Source: JALSRY01 sp964428275 (GTDB lineage Bacteria > Planctomycetota > Phycisphaerae > UBA1845 > Fen-1342). From it: a stretch of DNA of 24,777 nt. The notes under the pieces were generated by a model, which saw nothing but the letters and a program-made list of their open reading frames with translations, was not told the origin of the DNA and made no database searches. A program made the position numbers and the translations under genes. The stretch lies in the NCBI GenBank assembly GCA_964428275.1, contig CAYRXN010000116.1:1-24777 (forward strand). The letters are read 5' to 3'. Numbering within the stretch: the stretch's first letter is position 1; every line of letters begins with the position of its first letter. Of the stretch, positions 1 through 7,759 are shown in pieces.

Positions 1-1148
1 TTGGTTCGCCGCCGGGCGAGTTTCTGGAGCCAGGAAGTCGTGGTTGCCGTCGGCGTCTGTGCGTCCCCGTCTTCTCCCCCGGCAAGCTGCTGCGCCAGTC
101 GGCGAATCGCCGTGCGCACGCGGCTGCGCGCAGAGAGCAACCGGCCCGCATCGATCGCCGTGCTTACTTCCTGAAAATCATTGGGAATCAGTTCGAGCAC
201 GTTCTTGCCGAGCTCGTCCTCGACCATCTGGGGTGTGCAGTTGTGCGCGCCCTTGCGCTGCCGGTTGATGACGAACTCGATCGACGTTTCCGGTATACCC
301 TCCGCAACGAGCCCCCTCGCGAGCCGCTTGGCGTTGTCCACGCACGGTACCGTGAGCTGCAGTACGATCAGCAGTTTGTGGCACTCTTCGATCGCCACAC
401 CGGTGATGGCGCTGAGCTGCCGGGGGAGGTCGGTCACGATGTACCGGTAGGCCAGCTTGGCGGCGCGAAGCATGGCGCGCACGTCGGTTTCGGCGACCGC
501 GTGGGCGTCTTCCAGCTCGGGGGGGCGAGCGAAGACGTGGAGGTCGGGCGAGACGGAGACGGCGGCCTTCTCGAGCAGGAATCGGTCGGCCGCGCCCGCA
601 TTGGCCAGGTCGGCGATCGTGTATTGCGGATCGAGATCCAGCGCTCGGGCGATGCCGCCGAATTCGAGATCGAAATCGAACAAGGCCGTGGGCCCCTCGC
701 TGAGCGCACCCAGTTCCAGCGCCAGATGGGATGCGATCGTCGTGGCGCCGACGCCGCCGGCCGCCCCGAACACCGCGATCGTCGTGTTGGTTTCTACGAC
801 CTCTTCGGCGACATTGAGCACCTTGCGCAGCGCGGATGCCAGGTCGTTGGGATCGATCGGACGCATCGTGATCTGCTGGCAGCCCGCGCGCTGGGCCGCG
901 ATGATCCGCTCGAGGTCGGGGTTGCCGGCAACGCACACGATGCCTGCCTTGGGGGCGATTTCCGCCACCTGCACAATGGCATCGAGCGCGTCCGGTTCGT
1001 CGAGGTCGATGATGACCGTCTCGGGTTTGAACGCCTGCACGGCCGTCAGGAGATCCGCACGCGTTTCCGTGCGGCTGGCGATCGATAGCCCCGGCAGCAT
1101 CTCGTTGCCAACATCGGACGCCTTGTACACGCATACCCGGGGGCTCAC
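1..1148 (-). CDS. cpaE: CpaE/TadZ-like Flp pilus assembly ATPase (3' end beyond window)
   Basis: Read on the minus strand from a GTG at 1148, which has a GGAGG about seven bases upstream. The frame stays open for 382 codons to the window edge, so the C-terminus is missing. Residues 1-115 look like a receiver-like pseudo-response-regulator domain (VIIDLDEPDALD, then AGCQQITMRPIDP). Residues 122-350 are a MinD/ParA-type P-loop ATPase with GAAGGVGATT at 128-137, FDFDLEFGG at 157-165 and a Walker B-like IVTDLP at 237-242. This domain order is that of CpaE/TadZ, which places tight-adherence (Flp) pilus machinery at the inner membrane. Both lysines expected in a deviant Walker A (KGGVGKT) are alanine here, as is known for atypical TadZ proteins. 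The start codon overlaps a TGA (GTGA), but I see no convincing upstream gene. Family call is firm; the exact symbol is less so. Confidence 0.85.
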   Translation of the reverse strand, partial: MSPRVCVYKASDVGNEMLPGLSIASRTETRADLLTAVQAFKPETVIIDLDEPDALDAIVQVAEIAPKAGIVCVAGNPDLERIIAAQRAGCQQITMRPIDPNDLASALRKVLNVAEEVVETNTTIAVFGAAGGVGATTIASHLALELGALSEGPTALFDFDLEFGGIARALDLDPQYTIADLANAGAADRFLLEKAAVSVSPDLHVFARPPELEDAHAVAETDVRAMLRAAKLAYRYIVTDLPRQLSAITGVAIEECHKLLIVLQLTVPCVDNAKRLARGLVAEGIPETSIEFVINRQRKGAHNCTPQMVEDELGKNVLELIPNDFQEVSTAIDAGRLLSARSRVRTAIRRLAQQLAGGEDGDAQTPTATTTSWLQKLARRRT

Positions 1149-1792
1149 GCCATTCCTCCGTCTGAACCGAACGCGCAGCGCGGACGCTGCCTCCCCATGC
1201 AAGTGAGTAGCCGTAGGGCATATCGACCCGATCGCCGGCGCGATTTAGATGCGCCGATGCCCTCTCCCACAGAAAATGCCATCGGTCGTCGTCCTGGAAC
1301 GGAACACCAGCGTCACAAGCGCTGCCCGGACCTGGGGGTCGAGTACCTTCCACGCGGCACGCCCACCGCGTTATCGCCGGCGTTTTCGGGATCGCTCGTT
1401 GTTATGGGGCGTAGTCCGGCCGACGGATCTCCCGGACGGGCAGGGATGACCGGCAAGGTCGGGGCGATGGATCGCGGGAAAAAACGCAGTTCGCCGGATG
1501 CACCGTACGTGGCGGACCTGTCATGCGCTCCGCTGCGATGTGATGGCCGCGATGCACGCGATCGACGCTGCGATCATGTACAATCGCGCCGTCACGCCGC
1601 TGGCGGCGCGTGCAAACGATCAAACGGAGTTTCCGCTGCGTTAACCCCATACATGAGCGCCCGTTACACCGCGCCGGCCGCGTGGGCCGGGCCCGCGGTT
1701 CGGGCGTGGTTCTTCGGAAGGAAACTGATTTTAAATCAATTTAGATTCGATTTTTCTTGAACGGCGCGCGGCGACGGCTTACGCTGGAGGGC
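1149..1792. other. Intergenic region between divergent genes
   Basis: About 640 bp with no reading frame that looks like a real protein; the open frames here are Arg/Pro/Ser-rich, as expected of non-coding GC-rich DNA. It must carry the start signals of the minus-strand cpaE-like gene and the plus-strand gene at 1793. A TACAAT at 1579-1584 could be a -10 box but has no good -35. An AT-rich patch (about 1727-1756), unlike its surroundings, precedes the plus-strand gene and contains an imperfect dyad of the form AAATC...GATTT. I cannot assign a function beyond likely promoter DNA. Confidence 0.5.
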
Positions 1793-3025
1793 ATGAGTTC
1801 GGTACTCGATGAGACGGCGCCGGTTCGTTTCGAGGGGTGGCTCGGGGTGACGACGCGCGCGGCGGACGGGCTTCAGGCGGCGCTGCGTGACCTCCTCGAC
1901 GCGCTGCCGGGCAAGCCTGCGCGGCCGGTGCAGATTGCCAAGGCCCTGCGCGTCGATCGCACGCTGGCGTCGAAGATCCGTCGGGCCGCGCGCGACGTTT
2001 CGCCGCTGGGGTTGCCCGGCGTGCTGCCCGGCCGGCCCGGGATGGACCAGTTCTTCCGCTGCGCCGCCCAGAGCGGCGTCACCCGCGACCTGATCGATCG
2101 CGTTCAGGAAGCATACGAGACCTACCGCTCGGCCGTCGGCGGGTTCCGCAACCAGCAGGAGCTGGTGACGGCGATCAGCTCGGCCGACCCCGCGCTGCGG
2201 CGAACGGCCGACCTGCGCTGTCGGGCGGCGCATCACCGGGCCTGCGTCGATTTCTTCGGCGGATACGCCGAGGTGATCTCGATCGTGCAGATCGCCTGTC
2301 CCAACGCGTCCGATCGGAGTTTCGGCGACGGGGCCGTCATGGTGGGCTACATCGGCCTGCGGCGCTTGCGCCAGATGCAGCCGCTGGTCTTCGAGTCGGA
2401 GGGCGCCGGCGCGCAGGCATCGAACGTGTATCGCACGCTCGACGGACGCCCGCTCGACGTGAGCAGACGCGAAACCGTGATCGGCGAGTTGTGCTCGAAG
2501 CCGGTGCCGCAAAGCGAGATCATCGAGGCCGGCGGGCGGCTGATTCACGTCTACCGCGGGCAGGGCCTGGCGGCGAACGAGCCCATCGACATCGTGACCG
2601 GCTATCGCGTGGACAAGGTGCTGCGCAACCGCGTTGCGGGCCAGGCGGGGCACGAGGAGTTCAGCTACACGGTCACGACGCCGGCCCGCCTGCTGGTGTG
2701 GGACGTGTTCGTGCATCGCGACATGTGGCCGGGTTGCGTGCCCGAGCTGAAGATCTTCCGCAACAGCTTCCGCATGTCGGGTCTGACGACGCTCGATCGC
2801 TGGTTCGACGAGGTTTCGCATTTCCAGAGCGTGACCTGCCTGGGCAGCGGAGGGCCGATCGCCTACGAGCCGCAATGTCCGCAACACCAGCGTCTCGTCG
2901 AGTACGCGCTGCGCCAGACCGGCTGGCCCCGGGAGGAATTCACCGCGTACCGCTGCTGCTGGCCCTATCCGGTGATGGAACGGGAAAAGGTACTGTTGTT
3001 CAGGTGGGAGCACGGAACCACGTGA
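1793..3025 (+). CDS. Hypothetical protein with N-terminal helix-turn-helix-like segment
   Basis: I do not recognise this 410-aa protein as a named family. Residues about 45-67 (PVQIAKALRVDRTLASKIRR) read like a helix-turn-helix: a short helix, a turn around RVD, and a basic second helix, which hints at DNA or RNA binding. The rest is a mixed globular domain with no signal peptide or membrane segment, so it is probably cytoplasmic. It carries several cysteines, including a CC pair near the C-terminus (YRCCWPYPV). I chose the ATG at 1793 because GGAGGG lies just upstream, although the gap is short; a TTG at 1757 in the same frame would add 12 residues. It stands alone, with an AT-rich patch in front and a hairpin behind. 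Coding is likely from protein-like composition; function is unknown. Confidence 0.75.
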   Translation: MSSVLDETAPVRFEGWLGVTTRAADGLQAALRDLLDALPGKPARPVQIAKALRVDRTLASKIRRAARDVSPLGLPGVLPGRPGMDQFFRCAAQSGVTRDLIDRVQEAYETYRSAVGGFRNQQELVTAISSADPALRRTADLRCRAAHHRACVDFFGGYAEVISIVQIACPNASDRSFGDGAVMVGYIGLRRLRQMQPLVFESEGAGAQASNVYRTLDGRPLDVSRRETVIGELCSKPVPQSEIIEAGGRLIHVYRGQGLAANEPIDIVTGYRVDKVLRNRVAGQAGHEEFSYTVTTPARLLVWDVFVHRDMWPGCVPELKIFRNSFRMSGLTTLDRWFDEVSHFQSVTCLGSGGPIAYEPQCPQHQRLVEYALRQTGWPREEFTAYRCCWPYPVMEREKVLLFRWEHGTT

Positions 3026-3104
3026 CCACGACACGACGCGGCAAGGGAACGATCTCGGACCGGCGGGTTCCGGACCGCGTGCGAGACGCATAAGCAGGTA
3101 ACAC

Positions 3105-3120
3105 GCGCCGCAAGCGGCGC
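3105..3120 (+). terminator. Hairpin after the 1793-3025 gene
   Basis: GCGCCG (3105-3110) and CGGCGC (3115-3120) form a perfect six-pair stem around a CAAG loop, followed by ATCATTTC. It lies 80 bp after one stop codon and 51 bp before the next start. It could terminate the upstream transcript weakly or sit in the leader of the next gene. Confidence 0.35.
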
Positions 3121-3170
3121 ATCATTTCGACGTACACGGCGAAGCGAGGGACAAAGAAGGAGGACTGCTC

Positions 3171-6100
3171 ATGTCACGCGCACTTCTCAGACAGATTGCG
3201 GCCGTTTCCGTGCTCGCGCTGGGCAGCGCGACGCTGCCGGCCGGCGACAAACCACAACCCGACACCCCGGCCACGCCCGCCATGCAGCGCAGCTTCCATG
3301 CCGTCGGGCTGGGGCAGGTCGGCGCAGGCTCGCAACGGGAGACTGCGCCGGGCAAGGGGGGACCGCGGGTGGGCGGTGACGTCTGCGAAACCGCCACCGT
3401 CATCGACGCCTTGCCCTTCCACGACACCGGCAACACCTGCGGCTTTGCCAACGACTACGACGAGGTCTGCCCCTACAGCGGCTCGAACTCCCCCGACGTG
3501 GCCTATGCGTTTACGCCGGCCGGGGACACGACCATCGACATCACGCTGTGCAACGGGTCGAACTACGATACCAAGCTCTACGTCTACGAGGGCGGCTGTC
3601 CGGGCACGCTGGTGGCCTGCAACGATGACTTCTGCCCCGGTTACGTCTCCGAGCTGGCCGACGTGGAGCTGGCCGGCGGTACCACGTACTACATCATCGT
3701 GGACGGCTACGGCGGCGAGTGCGGCGACTACGTGCTCGATGTGACGATCGCCGCGCCGCCCGAGACGCTGCAATGTCCCGGCGACTCGCTCTACGCGCAG
3801 GAACCCAGCCGCCCGCAACAGGACTGGACGTTCGCCAACAGCGAGGCCTACGTCAACGGCACCAGCTACCTGCGCTACGAGAGCTTCGACCACGTCTTCG
3901 GCAACATCCAGACCGTGACCTGGTGGGGGCTGATGGAGGTGCTCTCGGGTTATCAGTGGCTCGAATGCACCGACTCGGACCCGCGCTTTCGCATCCGCTT
4001 CTACGAAGACGCCGGCGGGATGCCCGGTGCGGTCGTCGCCGACGTGACCGTCACGCCGACGCAGACCCACAGCGGCGTCCTGTACGGCGACAAGGACGTG
4101 ACCGTCTTCTCGGCCGACCTGCCCGACGCCGTGACGTTGCGCTCGGGCTGGATTTCGATCCAGGGACTCGGCGATACCGACTGCTGGTTCATGTGGCTCA
4201 GTGCCTCGGACTGGGGCGCGGGACACTCCTGGCTCAGCGAGGGCGGCGGAGCCCTGGAAGACCAGCCCTTTGACCTGAGCCTGTGCCTGGGCGGGCAGTA
4301 CGTGCCGGTCTTCGGCGCCTGCTGCGACGACGCCACCGGCGATTGCGCGGAAAACGTCGAGGTGATCGACTGCCTCGGGCCGCTCCAGCGCTTCGTCGAG
4401 GGCGGCACCTGCGCCGACCTCGACCCGCCGTGCGGGACGGTCATCGGCGCCTGCTGCCACGAAGACGGCACCTGCGAGGAGGTCGTCGAGGCCGCGTGCG
4501 TCGGCGACGCCACGTGGCTCGGCCCGTATACCACCTGCGATCAGTGTCCGTGCCAGGTGATCTGCCCCGACGGCGGCGCGGCCGAAAGCGAAACCTGCGG
4601 CGAGACGACCAACGACGGCTGCAACATGAGCCCGCCGACCTTCGAGCCGATCACGCCCGGCGTGACCGTCTGCGGCACGGCCTGGTACGACGGCTCGACG
4701 CGCGACACCGACTGGTACGCGATTCACGTCGACGAGCCGGTGGTCTTCACGTTCACGGTGCAGTCCGAGTTCCACGCCCTGTTCGGCCTCGTCGAGCAAC
4801 TGCGCGACGGCGTGGCGGCGTGCGATCAGATCACGGGCTACATCAATCCCGCCGGCAGCGCGCAGGATTGCCAGGTGGCCAGCGTCACCACCGGTTGCCT
4901 GCCCGCCGGCGACTACTGGTTCTTCGTGGCCCCGATGTTCGAGGCCGACGTGACCTGCCCCGGAAACTACCTGGCGACGCTCACGACGGAGCCGTGTACG
5001 CTGCCGACGGGGGCCTGCTGCTTCGCCGACGGCTCGTGCCTCGACGACCTGACGGTGTACGACTGCACCGACGCCCACGGCGACTACCAGGGCGACGGCA
5101 CGACCTGCGCCACCGCCGACTGCCCCGTACTGCCCGACGACTGCGCCGCTGCGCAGCCGATCGGCGAGGGCAGCGTCTCGTTCGACACGACCATCGCGAC
5201 CTACGATCACGGGCCGGGATACTGCATCGCCGACGGTCCCAACATCTGGTACTGCTACACGGCGTCGTGCTCGGGGCACGTCATCGTCAGCCTCTGCGCG
5301 AGTCTCTATGACACGCGGCTGGCCGTGTACGATGGCTGCGACTGCGCGACCGCCACGGAAATCGGCTGCAACGACGACGCCTGCGGCAACACGGGGCTCC
5401 AGTCGCTGGTCGAGTTCGAGGCCGTCGCCGGCCGGCAGTACCTGATCGAAATCGGCGGTTACGACGGCGCGGCGGGCGTCGGGACGCTCAACATCACCTG
5501 CGAGCCGACGCCGAGCGGCGCCTGCTGCGTCGGCACCGATTGCGTCGGCGACATGACCGGGTACGAGTGCGGCCAGATGGGCGGCGTCTGGTACGAGGGC
5601 GAGACGTGCGCGTCGTTCGAGTGTCCGGCGATGGTACCCAACGACGACTGCGCCGACGCCGAACCGATCGGCGAAGTCACCGACCTGCCCTTCGACACCA
5701 CGCTCTCGACCCACGACGGGCCGGGGCAGTGCGTGACCTCCGGCGGCAATCTCTGGTACTGCTACACGCCGAGTTGTTCGGGCCAGGCCACGGTGAGCCT
5801 GTGCGGCAGTTCGTTCGACACGCGGCTGGGCGCCTACCTGGGCTGCGATTGCGACAACCCGTTGCTGCTGGCCTGCAACGACGACTACTGCGGCCTTCAG
5901 TCGCAGGTGAGCTTCCCGGTCGTGGCCGGTGCGCACTACCTGATCGAGGTCGGCGGGTTCACGTCGCAGTTCGGCCCCGGCGTGCTGACGGTCACGTGCG
6001 CGCCGGGCGAGACGGCCGCCTGCTGCGTGGGCGGTACGTGCATCGGCGACATCACCGAGCCGGAGTGCGATGCCGCCGGCGGAACCTGGTTCGCGGGCGA

Positions 6101-7265
6101 GTCGTGCGACACGTTCGAGTGCCCGCAGCCCAGCCCCGGCGACGACTGCACCACGCCGATCGTCGCCGATCTGTCGGTCCTGCCCTTTACCGACGAGAAC
6201 AGCACCTGCGGCCGCGGCAACACCTACGACAACACGTGCCTGCTCGACCGCGACACCGGCGAGGACGCCATCTACGAGCTGGTCGTCAGCGAGCCGACCT
6301 GCGTGAACATCACGCTCGATTCGAGCGAGTGGTGGAGCACGATGGCCGTGGCCACCGATTGTCCGCCGACCGACTGTCTGGCCATCGCCAACACCGGCGA
6401 CAATCCCGACCGCATCAACGGCCTGGCGCTCGAGCCGGGTACGTACTACCTGATCATCGACTCGCTGGCGGACTACGCCGCCTGCGCCGACTACACGCTC
6501 GAAATCGCCGCCTGCCCGGCCGGGGCCTGCTGCGTGGACGGGGAATGCGTCGGCGTGATGATGGAGTTCGAGTGCGACACGCTCGGTGGGATGTGGTTCG
6601 AGGGAGAAACCTGCGACACGGTCGATTGCCCCGCCCCGCCGCCCAACGACGACTGCGCCGCCGCGATCTGCGTCGCCGACGGCGAGCCGCTGGCCGGCAC
6701 CACCGTCTACGCCACCGGCGACGACGTCACTTCGTGCGCGTCCAACGACTACGCCGACGTGTGGTTCGTCTACACGCCGACGGTGAGCGGGTCTGTCACC
6801 GTGAGCCTGTGCGGCAGCAGCTTCGACACGTCGCTGGCGGTCTTTTCGGCCTGTGACGGCCAGGAGTTGATCTGCAACGACGACGCCTGCGGCCTGCAAT
6901 CGGAGGTGACGCTGACGCTGACCGCCGGCACGGCGTACTACATTCGCGTGGCCGGTTACGGCGGCGCCACCGGCGACTACGTGCTGACCGTCACCGGCGG
7001 CGAGGGTGGCTGCGCTTGCGGCGATCTCGACGGCGACGGCGATGTCGACCTGGACGACTACCACGCCTTCCTCGCCGCGTTCGGCAGTTGCGAAGGCGAT
7101 CCGGCGTACGACCAGGCCGCCGACTTCGACGGCGACGGATGCGTCACGCTGGTGGACTACCAGATGTGGGTGGCCTGCTACCGCGACGCCAACCCGGGCG
7201 CCCCGCTGGGCAGCCCGCTGCGCAGCCCGACCCGCGGAACGTCCGCGGGCGCGCGGCGCCGCTGA
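3171..7265 (+). CDS. Large secreted repeat protein with PPC-like domains, GACC Cys-rich modules and dockerin
   Basis: A 1364-aa exported protein. The ATG at 3171 follows AAGGAGG at good spacing. Residues 1-25 form a signal peptide (hydrophobic AAVSVLALGSATLPAG). Beta-sandwich domains resembling bacterial pre-peptidase C-terminal (PPC) domains lie at about 68-195, 462-612, 655-780, 822-948, 987-1116 and 1157-1277; typical strings are VSLCGSSFDT, CNDDACGLQS and YYIRVAGYGG. A different beta-rich module fills about 196-375. Six Cys-rich modules starting GACC/AACC (residues about 382, 426, 614, 783, 950 and 1119) separate them, with the pattern C-C...C...C..GG.W..G..C....CP. A dockerin-like pair of EF-hand loops (DLDGDGDVDLDDY and DFDGDGCVTLVDY) lies at about 1281-1342, followed by a 22-residue basic tail ending GARRR. 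No catalytic domain is visible; a structural, adhesive or scaffold role at the cell surface is inferred. Confidence 0.9.
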   Translation: MSRALLRQIAAVSVLALGSATLPAGDKPQPDTPATPAMQRSFHAVGLGQVGAGSQRETAPGKGGPRVGGDVCETATVIDALPFHDTGNTCGFANDYDEVCPYSGSNSPDVAYAFTPAGDTTIDITLCNGSNYDTKLYVYEGGCPGTLVACNDDFCPGYVSELADVELAGGTTYYIIVDGYGGECGDYVLDVTIAAPPETLQCPGDSLYAQEPSRPQQDWTFANSEAYVNGTSYLRYESFDHVFGNIQTVTWWGLMEVLSGYQWLECTDSDPRFRIRFYEDAGGMPGAVVADVTVTPTQTHSGVLYGDKDVTVFSADLPDAVTLRSGWISIQGLGDTDCWFMWLSASDWGAGHSWLSEGGGALEDQPFDLSLCLGGQYVPVFGACCDDATGDCAENVEVIDCLGPLQRFVEGGTCADLDPPCGTVIGACCHEDGTCEEVVEAACVGDATWLGPYTTCDQCPCQVICPDGGAAESETCGETTNDGCNMSPPTFEPITPGVTVCGTAWYDGSTRDTDWYAIHVDEPVVFTFTVQSEFHALFGLVEQLRDGVAACDQITGYINPAGSAQDCQVASVTTGCLPAGDYWFFVAPMFEADVTCPGNYLATLTTEPCTLPTGACCFADGSCLDDLTVYDCTDAHGDYQGDGTTCATADCPVLPDDCAAAQPIGEGSVSFDTTIATYDHGPGYCIADGPNIWYCYTASCSGHVIVSLCASLYDTRLAVYDGCDCATATEIGCNDDACGNTGLQSLVEFEAVAGRQYLIEIGGYDGAAGVGTLNITCEPTPSGACCVGTDCVGDMTGYECGQMGGVWYEGETCASFECPAMVPNDDCADAEPIGEVTDLPFDTTLSTHDGPGQCVTSGGNLWYCYTPSCSGQATVSLCGSSFDTRLGAYLGCDCDNPLLLACNDDYCGLQSQVSFPVVAGAHYLIEVGGFTSQFGPGVLTVTCAPGETAACCVGGTCIGDITEPECDAAGGTWFAGESCDTFECPQPSPGDDCTTPIVADLSVLPFTDENSTCGRGNTYDNTCLLDRDTGEDAIYELVVSEPTCVNITLDSSEWWSTMAVATDCPPTDCLAIANTGDNPDRINGLALEPGTYYLIIDSLADYAACADYTLEIAACPAGACCVDGECVGVMMEFECDTLGGMWFEGETCDTVDCPAPPPNDDCAAAICVADGEPLAGTTVYATGDDVTSCASNDYADVWFVYTPTVSGSVTVSLCGSSFDTSLAVFSACDGQELICNDDACGLQSEVTLTLTAGTAYYIRVAGYGGATGDYVLTVTGGEGGCACGDLDGDGDVDLDDYHAFLAAFGSCEGDPAYDQAADFDGDGCVTLVDYQMWVACYRDANPGAPLGSPLRSPTRGTSAGARRR
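7231..7249. repeat. Perfect inverted repeat at the 3' end of the 3171-7265 gene
   Basis: CCCGCGGA (7231-7238), a three-base ACG spacer, then TCCGCGGG (7242-7249). It lies inside the coding sequence, 13 bp before the stop codon, and between two convergent genes whose stops are 20 bp apart. It may serve as a transcription barrier for either strand; there is no T-tract. Confidence 0.45.
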
Positions 7266-7285
7266 GGCCCCCGGATCGGCGTCGC

Positions 7286-7759
7286 TCAGGCGGGCGTGCC
7301 GGCGACCTTGGCGTCCGCGCGGCTTCCCGGCAGCGGGCAGTCGAACAGGCGCGTGCACAGATGGTCGATTTCGGTGCGCAAGGCCGAACCGGGATCGCGT
7401 TTCAGCAGGGCGGCGGCGGCTGAGGCCAGGTTCGCGGGCGAGAGCAGCATCGCCGCGGGCTGGTCGAGGCCGGCCGCCGCCGCGATGCGCTGGAGCAGTC
7501 GCCGGTCGGCCTCGCTCAGGTCGAGCAGATCGACGGCGATGGTCAGGTAATCGACGCGCGGCTTGTCGGCGGGCCGCGTCTCGCGCGAGAAGAACCGGGC
7601 CGACAGCGCGATCAGCACGATCAGCACGAGGGCGCCCACGATCAGCAGGATGAGTTCGGTCCGGTGCGGGCCGCTCGAGAGCGTCGAGCGCACCGCGCTG
7701 AAGAAGAACTTGCCCGTGTCGTGCCCGACACCCAGGATGCAGCCTGCGCCCGCTGTCAC
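7286..7759 (-). CDS. Small single-pass membrane protein, function unknown
   Basis: Predicted 157-aa protein read from a GTG at 7759. This GTG shares four bases (GTGA) with the stop codon of the HEAT-like gene upstream, which implies translational coupling. A strongly hydrophobic segment at about residues 35-57 (ELILLIVGALVLIVLIALSA) is a single transmembrane helix. It is followed by a basic RFFSRETR stretch, which suggests the C-terminal domain faces the cytoplasm. The soluble part (about 70-150) is mostly helical and Ala/Leu-rich. No enzymatic motif is visible and I do not recognise the family. The overlap with its neighbour suggests the two proteins act together, perhaps with this one as membrane anchor. 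Confidence 0.7.
   Translation of the reverse strand: MTAGAGCILGVGHDTGKFFFSAVRSTLSSGPHRTELILLIVGALVLIVLIALSARFFSRETRPADKPRVDYLTIAVDLLDLSEADRRLLQRIAAAAGLDQPAAMLLSPANLASAAAALLKRDPGSALRTEIDHLCTRLFDCPLPGSRADAKVAGTPA

Noticed and set aside
178..1353. A minus-strand open frame in a different frame from the CpaE-like gene
   Set aside because: Extremely Arg/Gly-rich and without motifs; the GTG-started frame at 1148 shows clear CpaE/TadZ domains.
1197..1760. A plus-strand frame of 187 codons in the first intergenic region, and an 82-codon minus-strand frame at 1402-1650
   Set aside because: No Shine-Dalgarno, no family resemblance, Arg/Pro/Ser-rich composition; they look like chance open frames in GC-rich DNA.
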